Notes: generated by a model not told the origin, from the sequence alone. Shown: positions 10,275 through 20,527, numbered from the stretch's first letter. The stretch: 64,000 nt of DNA from Desulfocapsa sp. (GCA_022712895.1 JAFLJS010000036.1:106428-170427), one strand, 5' to 3'. A program made the numbers and translations.

Positions 10275-10465
10275 TCAGAATTGTTTAAATATAGTTGAAT
10301 AATGCATTATCACGACCTCTTCAGTCTATTTAACTATTCGTTTCAAAGCATATGGGACATATCTGACTCTTCTTCAGGATACAATACAAAGCAAACCATC
10401 GTTGGGTAACACAAAACGTTATTCACGCTCTACTAGTCAAATAACGTCAAACGAATATGAGATTA

Positions 10466-10706
10466 TTATTTTTCACATCCAAGCCCGAGATAATCAACTT
10501 CAATATCAGAGGTTATCTGGTCATCGGGTACAAATGCTTTTCCAGAAGAGGAATTAATTGTTTCTTGCAACAAAGAGATATCTAGTAGATCGCGAAGAGA
10601 ACTTACATGATTACTTAACGCATTCAAGATACGCAGGTAGGTAACCTCTCCTCCATGAAATCCGTCAATAAATTCACAATCAGAGGATTTTGATGTGGTT
10701 AAGATA
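10466..10706 (-). pseudogene. 3' remnant of an SGNH-type gene, paralogous to the gene at 23.3-24.5 kb
   Basis: Reading the minus strand, an open frame of about 78 codons ends at a TAA (10466-10468) and has no start. Its product contains DCEFIDGFHGGEVTYLRI, KAFVPDDQITS and LGLGCEK at the end. The intact 382-residue protein encoded at 23324-24472 ends with nearly the same motifs (DCEFLDGLHGGEVTYMRI, KAFVPDDEITS, LHLGCNK). The 5' part is missing: the frame runs straight into the IS3-family element at 10711, and beyond the element lies an unrelated glycosyltransferase. An inverted repeat at 10416-10447 downstream of the stop may be an old terminator. Confidence 0.85.
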
Positions 10707-10719
10707 AAACGGACACTTG

Positions 10720-11587
<868 letters not shown>

Positions 11588-11884
11588 TCAGCCCGATTCT
11601 TTCGCGAAGAAGGTGGTCGCTTTTTTTAGAATTTCTCGTTCCATTTTAAGGCGTTTGTTCTCTTTGCAAAAGTGATTCAACTCTGCCTTCATTGCTACTG
11701 CACTCCCCGTATCTGTTCCACACTTACCACCATCCTCAGACTCTCGTTTCCAACGTCCAAGTAAATTTGCATGAATACCCAAGTTCCTCGCTGCTTCAGA
11801 AATTCCGTACCCTTGTTCAAGGACAAGTTTTACGACCTCGTCTTTGAATTCATCAGTAAATTTTCTTCTTTTCTTTTTCATCAA
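11588..11884 (-). CDS. IS3-family transposase OrfA (helix-turn-helix)
   Basis: A complete 98-residue OrfA. It begins MMKKKRRKFTDEFKDEVVKL, includes the helix-turn-helix stretch GYGISEAARNLGIHANLLGR, and ends with the leucine-zipper-like region and KKATTFFAKESG. It would bind the terminal repeats and pair with OrfB through frameshifting, but the adjoining orfB is broken. The equivalent gene in the copy at 49.8 kb has lost about 30 codons. Confidence 0.88.
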   Translation of the reverse strand: MMKKKRRKFTDEFKDEVVKLVLEQGYGISEAARNLGIHANLLGRWKRESEDGGKCGTDTGSAVAMKAELNHFCKENKRLKMEREILKKATTFFAKESG

Positions 11885-11930
11885 AACACCTGCTCTAAGG
11901 GATATAATTTCAATCTTAGAAAAGTGTCCA

Positions 11931-13106
11931 CTATTTTCTTACCATCTCATGATGTTCCGTTATATTTTTGAGTACAGAATCTGCTCTTATCGTCCATGTA
12001 TACTCACTCAAAAACAATTGCTGTGCCATGGTGCCCTTTTTTTTTCTCTCACCCGCATCACGAAATTCATTAATAGCAGCAATCCACCCGGTATAATCTT
12101 CAGGTTGAACTAATATTGCAACATCATCAGTTAACACTTCCTTCAATACAGGAAGATCCGATGCAATAATCGCCTTTCCGTATGCCATGTATTCAAACAT
12201 TTTTAAGGGTGAGGTAAATAACGATATATTTTTTTCTTTGTTATTTGAATCAGCACCGTAAGCAAAAACTTTTTTTTGATTTGGCAACAAACATACATCA
12301 AGAGCATTCAAATAGCCGGGCAGATTTTGTTGTTGAACAAAACCATGAAAAACAACATTGCTTTCCTTGATTCTTTTTTTCCAGAGTTCGATATCACTCT
12401 CAAGTCCGCCTATGATATGAAAATCAATTTCCGGCATCCTAGGTGCTATTTCAGCTATTACTTCAACACCCTTCCCTTTATACAAATGACCAATATAACC
12501 GACTTGTAAATATCCTTGCCTCCCTAAGTCCAGATTATTAATTTCACAGTTTTCGACAGCATCTGCCCCATCGTGGGCAACAAGGACGGATCGAGGATCA
12601 AGATTCGGGTAATATTGCAAATATGCTTTTTTCAATGCTTCAGAAATAACAACCAATCCTAAGAACTTTGTGCTTTTCACTAATCGATTAAACGCTAACG
12701 ATGCAACCTTTCCAGACCATAATGGAAAATGTGATTCCGCAACAACCATTTCACCTGCACAGGCGGCGATATAACAACTAAAGATATCACGCCCATACAC
12801 AATGTCAGGTTGAATTCCCCTCAGCTTTTTAACAATACTTGGTATTAAGCGGAGGTGGGATAAAAGAAATCGAAACTTACTGCCCTGATCAGGGAAAACA
12901 GGGACTTGTAACAGATGAAATACATTATCTACAGCATAATAACTAAATATTTCCTCATCAGAATAGTCATTGCAACTATTCTCATTTAATACACAAAGCC
13001 ACACCTCGTGCCCATTTTTAGCAAAAGCCTGGCACATTTTCATAACATGGAGAGAATTGGCTGTGCGAGAAGGTAAGCTGGTCTTTGCAAGATAAACAAT
13101 TTTCAT
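11931..13106 (-). CDS. Family 4 glycosyltransferase
   Basis: A 391-residue GT-B enzyme. The N-terminal domain begins KIVYLAKTSLPSRTANSLHV and the donor side has YLQVGYIGHLYKGKGVEVI, VFHGFVQQQNLPGYLNALDV and SPLKMFEYMAYGKAIIASD, the last containing the GT4 glutamate. Its TAG stop directly abuts the end of the IS element, so a few C-terminal residues may have been lost, but the length is normal for the family. It lies 39 bp downstream of the ABC exporter gene. Confidence 0.88.
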   Translation of the reverse strand: MKIVYLAKTSLPSRTANSLHVMKMCQAFAKNGHEVWLCVLNENSCNDYSDEEIFSYYAVDNVFHLLQVPVFPDQGSKFRFLLSHLRLIPSIVKKLRGIQPDIVYGRDIFSCYIAACAGEMVVAESHFPLWSGKVASLAFNRLVKSTKFLGLVVISEALKKAYLQYYPNLDPRSVLVAHDGADAVENCEINNLDLGRQGYLQVGYIGHLYKGKGVEVIAEIAPRMPEIDFHIIGGLESDIELWKKRIKESNVVFHGFVQQQNLPGYLNALDVCLLPNQKKVFAYGADSNNKEKNISLFTSPLKMFEYMAYGKAIIASDLPVLKEVLTDDVAILVQPEDYTGWIAAINEFRDAGERKKKGTMAQQLFLSEYTWTIRADSVLKNITEHHEMVRK

Positions 13107-13145
13107 TAATGACCACTTTCTGGAGGAAATTTCACGCTTCGACGA

Positions 13146-14918
13146 TTATGCGACAATACCTTGCCTAGCACACATCTCTGCAAAGACGTTTTTTTTCTGT
13201 AAAAGGACATCCCATGTCCCTCTTTCAACAATGCCACCATCCTTCAAGACAAGTATTTCGTCACACATTTTCAATGTTGTTAACCTGTGCGCAATTATAA
13301 TAATTGTCTTTAAGCCGAGCAACTTCTCGATACTATCTTGAATATACTTTTCGGATTCGCTGTCAAGGGACGCTGTGGCTTCATCCATTATCATAATATC
13401 AGAATCCTGGTAAAGCTCTCTTGCTATAGACAAACGTTGTCGCTGACCTCCAGAAAGCTTAATCCCTCGATCTCCGACAACCGTATCCTCTTTCTCAGTA
13501 AATTCTGATACGAATTGTGAACAACCTGCGAGATCAATAGCCTCCTGAAATTTTTTATTTGAATTTGAGGACGAATCCCAAAAAGTAATATTATTCTTAA
13601 TTGTGTCATTAAAAATGATTGGCTCTTGAGTTACATAGCCAAAGACAGATCGTAAACTCTCTTTTTGAAACGAAGCATAGTTTTTGCCGTCAATTTCTAT
13701 CATGCCACTCGTAGGCTCGAGCAATCCGGTAACAATATCAATTAAAGTTGTTTTCCCTGATCCAGATGCTCCTGCAACCCCAATACATCTACCTTTTACA
13801 ATATCAACTGAAATATTCTCCAGTACCTTTCTATCTCCGTATGCAAAACCCACATTTTTTATTCTAATACCTTGCTTAAACCCTCTTAATTGATGTGTAC
13901 TGGATGACTCAGAATTCTCTGTCAGCATTGTCCAGGCTTCACGTAATGCCACAATACTCCCGCTCATCCCCAGAAATGCTTGCCAATTTGTTTGTACCCT
14001 CAAAGCCATTCCAAAACTTCTTGCAATAAGTGCCATAGGCACAAAAACTTCGGCTATTTTTTCCCCTCTTATTTCAACCATATAATAAATAGCACCAACA
14101 AGAAGCACTACTCGAAAAAAATCAAATGTTGTCAAAGTGAAATTATTTAACATCTGATTTTTGAGGTCAAGCATTCTTCCCTTGTATAAGACAGGAAACA
14201 AGTGTTGAAGATAAGAACTTCCGTTCGCCGTAGCCTTCAGATATTTATAGTTGCTAACATATTGAATGAGGACATTTTGAGACTGCGCATTAACTTTTGT
14301 TTTTGCGTAGGAGACTTTAGCCACTGCACTTCGTATCGACTTATAAGAAACATGCAGGAAAAGTCCGGAAAAAATTACAACAACTGTCAACCGCCAATTA
14401 ATAAAAAATGAAAAAAACAGATACGCGACCATATTACTACCACTTACAACGATCTCAGATATACGTTTAAAACACACAACGACTGTACCGGACTCAGTTG
14501 TTATAATGTTATTAAAATAACCTATATTGGTAGAAATATAGTACGCATAATCCATACGATTGTAGGCTTTTGCGTATTTTCGTTTTAAATGCTCAGATAA
14601 CCATGTTGAGATATATGAACTCACACCCATCTGAGTGAAATTAAATAACAATCGAAGAAAGAAAATACCAAGGATAAGTATGAGTACCCCACTTACAGTA
14701 GGATCAAGGTTGAACAAATGAAAGAATGAGAAGAAAAACTGTGAAAAAATATCATTTGCAGGCTCGCCAGAAAAATCCAGCGAAATTAATGGGAGTAATG
14801 CAGTGATGCCTAAGCCATCAAGAAAGCTGGCACAAATAGACAGCAAAAGTAATAAATAGAGTTTATTACCGACTTCCTGTTTAAAATAGCTAAAATATGA
14901 TAAAAATGAGTGAGACAC
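13146..14918 (-). CDS. ABC exporter with fused membrane and ATPase domains (MsbA/PglK type)
   Basis: The 590-residue protein has an N-terminal type I exporter membrane domain with about six segments (residues about 20-320) and a C-terminal nucleotide-binding domain. The latter shows Walker A GASGSGKTTLID, signature LSGGQRQRLSIAREL, Walker B IMIMDEATASLD and the switch histidine in IIIAHRLT. Half-transporters of this shape move lipids or lipid-linked oligosaccharides; in glycan loci without Wzx, PglK-like members act as flippases. That role is inferred from the neighbouring GT genes. The substrate could also be a peptide or lipid. Confidence 0.88.
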   Translation of the reverse strand: MSHSFLSYFSYFKQEVGNKLYLLLLLSICASFLDGLGITALLPLISLDFSGEPANDIFSQFFFSFFHLFNLDPTVSGVLILILGIFFLRLLFNFTQMGVSSYISTWLSEHLKRKYAKAYNRMDYAYYISTNIGYFNNIITTESGTVVVCFKRISEIVVSGSNMVAYLFFSFFINWRLTVVVIFSGLFLHVSYKSIRSAVAKVSYAKTKVNAQSQNVLIQYVSNYKYLKATANGSSYLQHLFPVLYKGRMLDLKNQMLNNFTLTTFDFFRVVLLVGAIYYMVEIRGEKIAEVFVPMALIARSFGMALRVQTNWQAFLGMSGSIVALREAWTMLTENSESSSTHQLRGFKQGIRIKNVGFAYGDRKVLENISVDIVKGRCIGVAGASGSGKTTLIDIVTGLLEPTSGMIEIDGKNYASFQKESLRSVFGYVTQEPIIFNDTIKNNITFWDSSSNSNKKFQEAIDLAGCSQFVSEFTEKEDTVVGDRGIKLSGGQRQRLSIARELYQDSDIMIMDEATASLDSESEKYIQDSIEKLLGLKTIIIIAHRLTTLKMCDEILVLKDGGIVERGTWDVLLQKKNVFAEMCARQGIVA

Positions 14919-14979
14919 AAAGTTACCTGAAATGGCTTTTCTGCTACAAACCTAATTTTTTGTCTTACAAGGGGTGCTT

Positions 14980-15918
14980 TTAACGCCTATTTATGATGAC
15001 AAATCTAAGTACGTCGTATAAACAAAATAGATAGAAAACTACATCATGAAAACGAGTTATTTTTTTCTTTTTCAAACAATATCTGACAAACTTTCGTGTA
15101 CCAGCTGACAAGTGGGTTCCTTCTACGTCTACAAGAGTAAATGTCGATGAGAAATCTCTCTCGCGCCCGTAAAGGTCATAATACTCGTCTTCCCATGAAA
15201 TATCAGGGACAGGTTCATCAAGTTCACTGGCAATCTCGGAGATCATTTCTTTTTTATCACCTGTAAAAAGCGTTTCAAAATTTAGATGCAACCCAGGACA
15301 ATCCTTCACCTTACGTTCGTAGGTAAGCCAACGATTGTGAAGAGCGTGTAGTAGAATAATGCGCCACTTCAGAGGACCAGAAAAATACTGAGACATTGTT
15401 GACTCCATCCAACCGATGAAATCGCGATGCATATGAATAAAGACAACCTCTTTAAACTCATCAACATACGCCTGACTTAGCTCGTCTGTGGGATATTGAT
15501 CGAAATAGGTTGTGTATTCTATATTTTTTCCTGGAAAATGTTTGCTGTTTTTATACTCAATTGACTTTCCATATAAACACCTTAGCACCTCATAAAGATC
15601 CGGAAAATTGGAGATCTCTTTCTTTTCAAGATCCAATAATTCTTGCTCTATTATTGTTCTATCTATCGGGCTATAGGACTCGCTGGAATCCCTATCGAGC
15701 ATACTCAACCCACCCAGCTTCATTTTCTTGCTTTGAGCAGTAAATACTTCTAAAAAATTCTTCTTGTACTGATCCTTATCAACCTGTTTTTTGCTAATTA
15801 AGTATCTATTTAAACCAAGGTTTCGAATTGGTGCGTTCAGATAGCCAAACTTCTCGACTATTGCTCCGACCACTGAGCTACCCATTGGACCTGTTGAATT
15901 AATTACTACGATCTTCAT
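14980..15918 (-). CDS. Sulfotransferase-like P-loop protein
   Basis: A 312-residue protein with features of carbohydrate sulfotransferases. It starts KIVVINSTGPMGSSVVGAIV, where TGPMGSS could be the 5'-phosphosulfate-binding loop. A later segment, VVFIHMHRDFIGWMESTMS (about residues 158-176), resembles the 3'-phosphate-binding region (R and S). HLNFETLF near residue 225 resembles the closing vxyEdL motif. The likely cofactor is PAPS and the likely substrate the local glycan, but similarity is weak and by eye. The C-terminus has a basic, hydrophobic tail that might contact the membrane. Confidence 0.55.
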   Translation of the reverse strand: MKIVVINSTGPMGSSVVGAIVEKFGYLNAPIRNLGLNRYLISKKQVDKDQYKKNFLEVFTAQSKKMKLGGLSMLDRDSSESYSPIDRTIIEQELLDLEKKEISNFPDLYEVLRCLYGKSIEYKNSKHFPGKNIEYTTYFDQYPTDELSQAYVDEFKEVVFIHMHRDFIGWMESTMSQYFSGPLKWRIILLHALHNRWLTYERKVKDCPGLHLNFETLFTGDKKEMISEIASELDEPVPDISWEDEYYDLYGRERDFSSTFTLVDVEGTHLSAGTRKFVRYCLKKKKITRFHDVVFYLFCLYDVLRFVIINRR

Positions 15919-15964
15919 CTTTTACAAACTCGTAAAAACCCTGAAGTTAGATGGTTAAGTATTT

Positions 15965-16103
15965 ATGCCCTTTGTTCGGGTGAAAATCTTCATATCCGAG
16001 GCGCAAATATTTTCTATCATTTCGGGGTACTAAGGTACGTCGTAATGATAGAAAATGTGCAGCAACGAAGGAGATGGAGAGTTTTCACCCTAACTACGGG
16101 CAT
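15965..16103. repeat. 139-bp long imperfect palindrome
   Basis: The two halves are inverted copies. The outer arms start ATGCCC (15965-15970) and end GGGCAT (16098-16103). A middle block GTTCGGGTGAAAA on the left matches TTTTCACCCTAAC on the right. The inner arms ATTTTCTATCATT (16009-16021) and AATGATAGAAAAT (16044-16056) are perfect. The centre contains GTACTAAGGTAC. It lies between two genes that run leftwards. It could be a MITE-like element, a transcript hairpin limiting read-through, or a structured RNA. Confidence 0.8.
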
Positions 16104-16144
16104 GATTACGACGCCATCATCTTTTACAGACCCAGACAATCTAG

Positions 16145-17077
16145 TTAGACTAACTTATTATCATCCAACCCTGCAATCGCAGCACGGCCCATGGCAAGGA
16201 TTGCTTCTCGTGCACTTCCGCCTATATGGGGTGTAACGATAAAATTTGGCAACTCCAGCAACTCCATATCTTCTGGAGGTTCAACTGCAAACACATCAAA
16301 TGCTGCCGCAGCAAGCTGTCCAGTTTTAAGCATGTTCTTTAAGGCTCGCTCATCAACTAAACCACCCCGAGCGGCATTGATAAGTATGCCATCAGCCTTC
16401 ATCAAGGCAAGACGCTCAGCTGTAAGAATATTGCGAGTTGAATCATCTAGTGGCACATGTAAGGTAACAATGTCAGATTGAGCTAACAAATCCTCTATTG
16501 ATACAGCCTTGATATCGTTTTGTTCATAAAAATCAGTATACTCTTTAATATCATTAACAAGAATAGGACAACCAAAAGGCTGAAGCATCTTGACCAGATC
16601 TTTTCCAATATATCCACAGCCTATAATTCCAACAGTCCTACCAGACAGGTACCCCCCCATATGCTGCCGCCAGGTACCGGAAAGTACCTCTCGATTTGCC
16701 GCCATAACGTGACGCAGTAAGGCTATTGAAAATGAGATGACAAGCTCTGAGACAGAACGGCGATTTACTCCGCCTGTCCAACCGAGTTTAACGCCATACT
16801 TTTTCATAGCTTCCATGTCGATCATATCAAGTCCGACACCATATTTACTGATAATCGTTAAATCAGATAATTCAGAAAGGACATTATCATCAATTACCTC
16901 AAGGGCAGTAATTGCTTTAGTGTGCCCCCTTAAGAAATCAGCAAGAACACGCCCCTCTAATTTCGCACCCTTATCATTAAAAGTAACATTTGCATATCGC
17001 TGTAAAAGTTCTTCACGTAATACAGGATTCAAAGAAAATGAACGGGAGCAAACTGCCACCCTATCTGTTTTATTCAT
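16145..17077 (-). CDS. D-isomer-specific 2-hydroxyacid dehydrogenase
   Basis: A 310-residue NAD-dependent dehydrogenase of the phosphoglycerate dehydrogenase type. It has the nucleotide-binding loop TVGIIGCGYIGKDLVKML (about residue 145), the catalytic arginine block ILINAARGGLVDERAL (about 232), the glutamate in FAVEPPE (about 265) and the histidine in VTPHIGGSAREA (about 282). No ACT regulatory domain is present. It is the last gene of a six-gene operon with a KdsB-like enzyme, 6 bp downstream of the IMPase-like gene, so it probably handles an acid precursor or product of a sugar acid rather than making serine. Confidence 0.85.
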   Translation of the reverse strand: MNKTDRVAVCSRSFSLNPVLREELLQRYANVTFNDKGAKLEGRVLADFLRGHTKAITALEVIDDNVLSELSDLTIISKYGVGLDMIDMEAMKKYGVKLGWTGGVNRRSVSELVISFSIALLRHVMAANREVLSGTWRQHMGGYLSGRTVGIIGCGYIGKDLVKMLQPFGCPILVNDIKEYTDFYEQNDIKAVSIEDLLAQSDIVTLHVPLDDSTRNILTAERLALMKADGILINAARGGLVDERALKNMLKTGQLAAAAFDVFAVEPPEDMELLELPNFIVTPHIGGSAREAILAMGRAAIAGLDDNKLV

Positions 17078-17083
17078 GTTTTA

Positions 17084-17845
17084 TTACCTCTTAGTATGAA
17101 TTGCTCCATTAGAAGCAATAACATTCAATGTACCGGGACTCTGCCCACGCTCCACATTCAAAGTTCCACCAGCCCCCTCAACCAGAGCCAGTCCGGCTGC
17201 GACATCCCAAAGCATAATGTCACGTTCAGTATATACCTCAGCAGCCCCTTGCGCCACCTGCAGCAATGATATTGATGCAGCACCTAACATTCGTACTTTA
17301 CCAAAAGTACTCATGGTTTGGAGCAATAAAGAAGACTCTTTCTCGCTAAATTGAAATCTGGAAGGGATACCGGTACACAAAACACCCTGAACAGGGTTGG
17401 AAACTGTCGATACGTTTATTGGCTTGTCATCAAGGAATGCACCTAGACCTTTCCCCCCCCAGGCAAGGCTGCCTGTCGGATAGATGCCCAATACGCCAAA
17501 GACTGGCCGATTATCTTTATAAAGTGCGATTGAAACGGACGCCAGTCCAAGGCCTCGAACAAAGTTTACCGTACCGTCAAGTGGATCAACAATAAATTTC
17601 ATCCCGGACTCATCACTACCGTTTTTTTCACCAAATTCTTCGCTTAGAATAGGTAGCCCAACAGGTTCCAAACTGGTAAGAATTACTTTTTCAAGAGCCT
17701 GATCTGCTTCTGCCTTCATTTCCCGCGGAAGTGCTTCCATATACGAATGAGAACGGATATCTTTCTGTTGTGAATCACGGAGCAGCTGGCAGGCAGAACG
17801 TGCAGTATTCCGTGCTAGATCCAGTAAATCATTGATCTCATGCAA
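17084..17845 (-). CDS. Inositol monophosphatase-family phosphatase
   Basis: A 253-residue Mg-dependent phosphatase. It has the metal-binding glutamates in LSEEFGE, the core motif IVDPLDGTVNFVRG (about residue 85) and the C-terminal WDVAAGLALVEGAGG. The family hydrolyses inositol phosphate, PAP, histidinol phosphate or sugar phosphates. Here it sits between an SIS isomerase (8-bp overlap) and a 2-hydroxyacid dehydrogenase, so a sugar phosphate within this pathway is the likely substrate. Confidence 0.87.
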   Translation of the reverse strand: MHEINDLLDLARNTARSACQLLRDSQQKDIRSHSYMEALPREMKAEADQALEKVILTSLEPVGLPILSEEFGEKNGSDESGMKFIVDPLDGTVNFVRGLGLASVSIALYKDNRPVFGVLGIYPTGSLAWGGKGLGAFLDDKPINVSTVSNPVQGVLCTGIPSRFQFSEKESSLLLQTMSTFGKVRMLGAASISLLQVAQGAAEVYTERDIMLWDVAAGLALVEGAGGTLNVERGQSPGTLNVIASNGAIHTKR

Positions 17846-18440
17846 GTCTGATAATCCTCATCAAATACGCAGTGACCAAATGATCAAGTATCATGTGAGC
17901 ATCTTCTGCAGGGCCATACTCCTTGTAATCTGTGGGAACATGAATCCCTTCATCAGCAATTTTCTTCATATCACCGCCATCAAATGCTGTAAGGGCTACC
18001 GACAGGACGCCAATTTCAGAGGCATATTTAAACGCATTAACAATATTTTCGGAGTTTCCAGATGCGGAAATACCAACCAGTACATCTCCAGGATTCGCTT
18101 GTATCCTTAACTGCCGGACAAATATTTCTTCATACCCAAAATCATTACCTAGAGCTGTTAAAACAGAGATATTATCTGTTAAGCTGATAACCCTAAAGGG
18201 CTTTTCATAGTCATTACAACCAATAGAAAGATCATTGGCAAAGTGACTTGCAGTTGAAGCACTACCACCATTCCCTATAAAAAATACGGTCTTTTTATTC
18301 TCCCTGGCATCAAGCAGTATTTCAACAAACCGCCCGATCTCTGCGGTATCAATATTTCCAAGAACCTGTTGCAGATAATCAAAGTAGGACCTGGAAAAGG
18401 AGGCAATATCTTCTGTAAAGAGACGATCAAGATTATTCAT
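17838..18440 (-). CDS. SIS-domain sugar-phosphate isomerase (GmhA-like)
   Basis: A 200-residue single-domain SIS protein. It shows VFFIGNGGSASTASHFANDL (about residue 51), VGISASGNSENIVNA (about 117) and HMILDHLVTAYLM at the end, the pattern of GmhA phosphoheptose isomerases, which convert sedoheptulose 7-phosphate to heptose 7-phosphate. No other heptose genes (hddA, hldE) are recognised in the window, so the substrate may be another phosphosugar. It overlaps the phosphatase gene by 8 bp. Confidence 0.85.
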   Translation of the reverse strand: MNNLDRLFTEDIASFSRSYFDYLQQVLGNIDTAEIGRFVEILLDARENKKTVFFIGNGGSASTASHFANDLSIGCNDYEKPFRVISLTDNISVLTALGNDFGYEEIFVRQLRIQANPGDVLVGISASGNSENIVNAFKYASEIGVLSVALTAFDGGDMKKIADEGIHVPTDYKEYGPAEDAHMILDHLVTAYLMRIIRLA

Positions 18441-18465
18441 AATAATGTAATTAATTAGGTCTTAT

Positions 18466-19530
18466 TTAAATGACTTTTTCAGCCACAGTATCAGGGTCTG
18501 GAATATTATAAGTTTTCCGCCACTTGGGGTCTGCGTAATATATACGATAGACAAGTTTCATAGTTTGCAGGGCATCATCAGATGAGCCGCTAGTTACAGG
18601 CTGGTTTGTTTCAACATATTGGCCAAACAATCTGATTTCTTCATCCCAAGAAGGATCATGATTATACCTTGTAAGCTGCTCCTTGGGATTCCCACAATCA
18701 TTGTCAGGGTCGGCATTGACAACAGTCAGAGTCTCAGCCCCATAACTCTTCGAACCAGTTAAAATACCACCAAGTATCAGCGTACCGCCTTCAAGATTAA
18801 TATCAAGGTTAAAGCGATGCCTCCATTGAGTGGCTGATGAGTTCAGCATACCAACCACACCATTTTTATTTCGCATTAGGGCATAGGCGTTATCCTCAAC
18901 ATTAAATCCCCAGTGGCCGTTTGCAATAAAACTGTGGACCTCTTCAAAATCGCCAGCAAACAGGCGCATGAGGTCAACCATATGAATTCCCTGGTCTAAT
19001 AAGACACCACCTCCGGCAATCTCACGTTTGGTACGCCAATCGGGTTGATTAAAGGTGATGAGCTGAGATTTCCCATACACCCCCCGCAAATTAATAATCT
19101 TACCGAGTTCACCGCTATTGATAATACGCAATGCATCCTGGACAGACTCATGATAGCGGTGATTAAAGCCATACATCAATTTTAACTTAGGTTTTTCACG
19201 TTCTTTCTCAATAACTCGTACAATATCTGAAACGTCACGTCCGGGAGGTTTCTCACAAAAAACATGCAAGCCTTTGTCCAACCCGGCAATGGTTACCTCT
19301 GGTGCAATTTCATTTGTCATACAAACAATGAGAATATCTAAATCTTCAGCCAGTAACCTTTTATAATCGGTGTAATAACGTACGCCGTCGGCCATTACCC
19401 CCTCGTCATCAAACATGCGATCACAAACGGCAACCATCTCCATATTCTGGTGCCGGTCAACACAGTCACGACGGCGTTTTCCTACAACACCGTAACCCGC
19501 TATCCCAACCTTCAAAACTCTCATCGTCAT
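18466..19530 (-). CDS. Gfo/Idh/MocA-family oxidoreductase
   Basis: An NAD(P)-dependent sugar oxidoreductase of about 354 residues. The Rossmann motif is KVGIAGYGVVGKRRRDCVD, followed by HVFCEKPPGRDV with the conserved lysine, and GGGVLLDQGIHMVDLMRLF carrying the catalytic histidine region. The frame could begin at 19566, but that would overlap the upstream gene; ATG at 19528-19530 or 19522-19524 (MRVLKVG) fits the fold better. It probably oxidises or reduces a nucleotide-linked or free sugar in the KdsB-like pathway. Confidence 0.85.
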   Translation of the reverse strand: MTMRVLKVGIAGYGVVGKRRRDCVDRHQNMEMVAVCDRMFDDEGVMADGVRYYTDYKRLLAEDLDILIVCMTNEIAPEVTIAGLDKGLHVFCEKPPGRDVSDIVRVIEKEREKPKLKLMYGFNHRYHESVQDALRIINSGELGKIINLRGVYGKSQLITFNQPDWRTKREIAGGGVLLDQGIHMVDLMRLFAGDFEEVHSFIANGHWGFNVEDNAYALMRNKNGVVGMLNSSATQWRHRFNLDINLEGGTLILGGILTGSKSYGAETLTVVNADPDNDCGNPKEQLTRYNHDPSWDEEIRLFGQYVETNQPVTSGSSDDALQTMKLVYRIYYADPKWRKTYNIPDPDTVAEKVI

Positions 19531-19534
19531 ACTC

Positions 19535-20527
19535 TCATATAGGGTTCTTGCCAAGCACCCAGGCATGAGAGCTCAAACAATTTTCTGACAAAAATGACTG
19601 AAACATACTTGCGGTAACATCATTTTCTACAAGTGATTTAATAAAGCGTTGTCCAACAAGCAAGGAACTGTCACTCTCTGATACATTGCGAACAATGTCC
19701 ACATCCAGCTGACCTGGCGTACTAATTTCAACATCTACCAGCCCGGCACGACTAAAAAGCCTTTTAAAACCATCCACAGAAAGAATATTAATATGATGAG
19801 GGGGTGAAATTTGAGTCGACTTCTCCCACAGCATCTGCAAATCAAAGCCATCAATGCATAGTGTACTTATGAAAACATAACCACCCGGACGCGTCATTCC
19901 CTTAAGAATATTCATAAAAGCCAAAGGGTCAGTTACATGCTCAAGAACCTCAAAGCAAACAACAAGATCAGCGAAATTATCCAAGCCACCCGCATTTTCT
20001 GCTACTGACTCCACAACCCGCAATCCTTTCGCCCTGCATTCTGAGGCAAGTGATGTTGAAGGCTCCACAGCCACAGCGTCTACATCAGCAAAGCATTTTT
20101 TCCATTCATCCAGAAAAATACCATAGCCAGCACCAATATCGACCAAACGCTCAACTGTAAAATCGTGATCAGTACAAATTTGAGCTAATTTCTCCACCCG
20201 AGGACGAAAAATCTTTTCTCGCCTGACCTCTGCCACCGCAGGAAAAAACACATCTGCCCAATATTGAGAGGATACTGAGTCACGATAAAACTGTTCATAG
20301 GCTTCGGCTGATGGACGAGGGGAAAGATAAAGTGTGCCACAACTCTTGCACTGTACATAGGAGAAACCGTGCTTATCAAACTGAAATGATGGTTTATCAT
20401 TTCCACAAGCCACACAAGAGACATCCTGCCTACTGTCTTCAGTGAAACAGCTCCTGGCATCAAGCGCACTTAATTCCAGGTAGCGATTCAATAAATCCTG
20501 CGGTCGTATTTCATGTTCTTTCATCAA
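19535..20527 (-). CDS. Class I SAM-dependent methyltransferase with zinc-ribbon N-terminus
   Basis: This 330-residue protein begins with a two-CxxC region (CVACGNDK, then YVQCKSCGTLYLSPRP) seen in sugar methyltransferases of glycan loci. The SAM-binding motif I is LVDIGAGYGIFLDEW, with an acidic residue in VAVEPS and a post motif in DLVVCFEVLEHV. It overlaps the cytidylyltransferase gene by 4 bp. It may methylate an intermediate of the putative ulosonic acid pathway or a residue of the finished glycan. Confidence 0.83.
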   Translation of the reverse strand: MMKEHEIRPQDLLNRYLELSALDARSCFTEDSRQDVSCVACGNDKPSFQFDKHGFSYVQCKSCGTLYLSPRPSAEAYEQFYRDSVSSQYWADVFFPAVAEVRREKIFRPRVEKLAQICTDHDFTVERLVDIGAGYGIFLDEWKKCFADVDAVAVEPSTSLASECRAKGLRVVESVAENAGGLDNFADLVVCFEVLEHVTDPLAFMNILKGMTRPGGYVFISTLCIDGFDLQMLWEKSTQISPPHHINILSVDGFKRLFSRAGLVDVEISTPGQLDVDIVRNVSESDSSLLVGQRFIKSLVENDVTASMFQSFLSENCLSSHAWVLGKNPI

